Assembly: GCA_019348265.1 (NCBI GenBank)
Contig: JAHWJV010000029.1
Span: forward strand, 1-15,387
Source of the DNA: Gemmatimonadota bacterium
Lineage (GTDB): Bacteria; Gemmatimonadota; Gemmatimonadetes; Longimicrobiales; Longimicrobiaceae
Reading direction: 5' to 3'
Length of the DNA stretch: 15,387 nucleotides
Shown: piece after piece, positions 13,823 to 15,387 of the stretch
Layout of the letters: every line of letters starts with the position of its first letter
How positions within the stretch are numbered: the stretch's first letter is position 1
Notes under the pieces: generated by a model
What the model was told of the DNA's origin: nothing
Database searches by the model: none
The model's input: only the letters and a program-made list of their open reading frames with translations
Position numbers and translations under genes: made by a program

Positions 13823-14197
13823 ATGGAGATCGTGCTCTACGAGCGGGAGCTGGACGTGATGGAGGTCCTCTGGGAGCAGGGGAACGCGACGGTGGCGGAG
13901 GTGCGTGACGCGCTGGAGGACGAGATGGCGTACACGACGGTGCTGACGGTGCTGCGGCGGCTGGAGGACAAAGGCTTCGTCGCGCACGACGAGGAGGGGC
14001 GGGCGCACCGCTACCGGCCGCTGGTAGCGCGCACGCAGGCGCGTGAGAGCGCGCTGGAGCGGCTGACGAGAAGGCTTTTTCAGGGATCGCCGGAGCTGCT
14101 GCTGACGCACCTGGTGTCTCAGCGGAAGCTCTCGGATGCCGAGCTGCGCCGGCTGCGCGACCTGGTCGAGGACCAATTGCCCGAGGAGGAGCGATGA
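13823..14197 (+). CDS. blaI: BlaI/MecI-family transcriptional repressor
   Basis: The 124-residue protein is a winged-helix repressor of the BlaI/MecI/CopY type. It has ERELDVMEVLWEQGNATVAE (helices 1-2), DEMAYTTVLTVLRRLEDKGF (recognition helix, ~33-52), the wing AHDEEGRAHRYRPLV, and a C-terminal dimerisation helix bundle (ESALERLTRRLFQGSPELLL onward). The family binds palindromic operators as dimers and is released when a partner membrane protease is activated. AGGAGG lies 4 bases before the start, and matching operators sit in its own promoter, so it is almost certainly autoregulated. Its stop overlaps the start of the M56 protease gene (ATGA), pairing the two. No beta-lactamase gene is in the window, so the regulon may be wider than antibiotic resistance. 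Confidence 0.94.
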   Translation: MEIVLYERELDVMEVLWEQGNATVAEVRDALEDEMAYTTVLTVLRRLEDKGFVAHDEEGRAHRYRPLVARTQARESALERLTRRLFQGSPELLLTHLVSQRKLSDAELRRLRDLVEDQLPEEER

Positions 14198-15387
14198 TCC
14201 TGCACTGGATGCTCTACTGTTCGGCCGTCGCACTCCTTCTCGGGATCTCGGCGGCGAGTCTGGAAAAGGTGGTAAGGCAGCGCGGCTGGCAGGTGCGCTG
14301 GCTCTGGGGCGGCGCGCTGGCCGGGTCCGCGGTGCTCCCCATGCTCGCGTTCCTGGTAGACGCACGGAGGGAGGCGGTGGCGCTCTCCGGTGGCGCGGGT
14401 GCGGCCGCGGCGGGCGGGAGCGTCGAAGCCGCGTGGCTCGTTGACCCGTTCGCCTCCGTCCCCGAGCCGAGCTTCGACGTCGGCCCCTTGCTGCTCGCCC
14501 TCTGGGCGGCGCTGTCAGCGGCGACGCTTCTTTCTCTGGGGTTCTCCTTCCTGACGCTGGAGCGGCGCCGTCGCGGCTGGCACCAGCGCTCGATCGATGG
14601 TCAGGAAGTGTGGGTGGCGCCGGACACCGGGCCCGCGGTGGTGGGTTTCGTGAGGAGCCACATCGTGCTCCCGGAGTGGGTCCTGGAGCGGAGCGAGACC
14701 GAGAGGGCCATGGTGATGGCGCACGAGTCGGAGCATCTCCGCGCGGGCGACCCTCGTCTGATCCTCGGGGCGCTGCTCCTGGCCGCCGCGCTCCCGTGGA
14801 ACGTGCCGCTCTGGTGGCAGTGGCGCCGGCTGCGCGAGGCGGTGGAGGTCGATTGCGATCTGCGAGTGATCGCGCGTGGGCTGGATCCGCGCGCGTACGG
14901 CCGTCTCCTGGTCGAAGTAACCGAGCGCGGGACCGCGCGCCGCCTGGCGGTCGCCGCCCTGAGCGAGTCTCATTCATCGCTGGAGCGGAGGATCAAGCTC
15001 ATGTTCACTCCTCAACCTCGACGCTGGTGGCTCCGGGCCGTCGGCGCCGCGGCTCTCGCCCTGGCGTGCATCGCCGTCGCCTGTACCGCGGACATCCCGA
15101 GTGGGCCGGGACGAGGGCCCGCGGTGAATGCATCCAGCCCCGCTCGAGAGGGATCACAGGACTTCGCGTACGAGGTCGCCGTGCTCGATCGCGCCCCGCA
15201 GCTGTCCAACCAGGGCGAGATCGCCGGGATCATGGAGCGCCTGTACCCGAGTCTGCTTCGGAGCGCGGGAATCGGAGGTACGGTCGTCCTGCAGTTCGTT
15301 ATCAAGCCCGATGGGACGACGGACCCTGGCACGATCAAGGTGGTGGAGAGCGCTCGTGAGGAGCTTGCTGCCGCCTCGGTGAGATCG
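14194..15387 (+). CDS. M56-family (BlaR1-like) membrane metalloprotease with C-terminal TonB-like domain, 3' end outside window
   Basis: The frame is open from ATG 14194 to the window edge (398 codons). Hydrophobic helices lie near residues 4-22, 38-58, 97-118, 188-206 and 285-300. The zinc-protease motif HESEH (His177-Glu178-His181) is followed by the third ligand in EVDCD (Glu218), the M56 hallmark. After the last helix and an Ala/Gly/Pro linker, residues ~325-398 read VAVLDRAPQLSN...GGTVVLQFVIKPDGTTDPGTIKVVES, a TonB C-terminal-like fold. It should sit in the membrane and cleave the BlaI-type repressor when a signal reaches its outer domain. The penicillin-binding sensor of classical BlaR1 is replaced by the TonB-like module, at least as far as the window shows. 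GAGGAG precedes the start, and ATGA overlap indicates coupling. Confidence 0.92.
   Translation, partial: MILHWMLYCSAVALLLGISAASLEKVVRQRGWQVRWLWGGALAGSAVLPMLAFLVDARREAVALSGGAGAAAAGGSVEAAWLVDPFASVPEPSFDVGPLLLALWAALSAATLLSLGFSFLTLERRRRGWHQRSIDGQEVWVAPDTGPAVVGFVRSHIVLPEWVLERSETERAMVMAHESEHLRAGDPRLILGALLLAAALPWNVPLWWQWRRLREAVEVDCDLRVIARGLDPRAYGRLLVEVTERGTARRLAVAALSESHSSLERRIKLMFTPQPRRWWLRAVGAAALALACIAVACTADIPSGPGRGPAVNASSPAREGSQDFAYEVAVLDRAPQLSNQGEIAGIMERLYPSLLRSAGIGGTVVLQFVIKPDGTTDPGTIKVVESAREELAAASVRS

Noticed and set aside
13583..14977. 464-codon minus-strand frame opposite blaI and the M56 protease
   Set aside because: The plus-strand genes have strong motifs, promoter and operators; this frame is Arg/Pro/Ser-rich shadow.
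14610..15359. 249-codon plus-strand frame overlapping the M56 gene
   Set aside because: It is out of frame with the HESEH- and TonB-bearing reading frame, which is open from 14194 to the window end.

Overview
The window is GC-rich, gene-dense bacterial chromosome, probably from a soil-type member of the Gemmatimonadota or a relative. That assignment is an inference. It rests on the gene mix: an M56 protease ending in a TonB-like domain beside a BlaI repressor, a holin-X/DUF3618 pair, an FtsX/AttH-type ABC transporter and a stand-alone SET methyltransferase. No rRNA, tRNA, CRISPR array, insertion sequence or prophage was found. The first ~425 bases do not fit the rest. They hold the 5' end of an actinobacterial-looking secreted protease precursor, and they break abruptly into the 3' part of a SnoaL-like gene on the other strand, so this is probably a chimeric junction or a rearrangement.

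Layout. 1-425: start of a foreign-looking secreted protein gene. 426-1368 (minus): a truncated SnoaL-like protein and an 80-residue coiled-coil protein. 1629-3845 (plus): a soluble PAS-GAF sensor histidine kinase followed by a single-domain response regulator. 3842-8204 (minus): a four-gene ABC transporter cluster. In transcription order it encodes a signal-peptide-bearing C-terminal half of an FtsX/MacB permease, a complete FtsX-type permease, a LolD/MacB-type ATPase, and a protein that joins an FtsX N-terminal segment to an AttH/CrtC-like lipocalin domain. Two junctions of this cluster carry opposed arrays of a degenerate 7-bp repeat (consensus NNTGAAT). 8438-8644 (plus): a 68-residue SWIM zinc-finger protein. 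8705-9943 (minus): a Gfo/Idh/MocA oxidoreductase. 9944-10500: no gene, but hairpins and a REP-like repeat. 10501-11405 (plus): a holin-X-like membrane protein and a DUF3618 protein with a histone-like tail. 11460-12053 (minus): a GNAT acetyltransferase. 12256-12732 (plus): a SET-domain lysine methyltransferase. 12868-13713 (plus): a ThuA-like lipoprotein. 13823-15387 (plus): a BlaI-type repressor and an M56 protease that runs off the window.

How the genes work together. The best-supported regulatory circuit is the BlaI/M56 pair. A promoter with an exact TTGACA and a 17-bp spacer is overlapped at both its -35 and -10 ends by ACTA-N6-TAGT-type operators, and the two genes overlap at ATGA, which suggests an autoregulated, protease-relieved switch. 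The most unusual gene set is the ABC cluster. The two halves of one FtsX permease appear to sit in separate genes at opposite ends of the cluster, the N-terminal half fused to a lipocalin-like domain. Together they could form the second permease needed for a heterodimeric exporter that acts on envelope lipids or lipoproteins.
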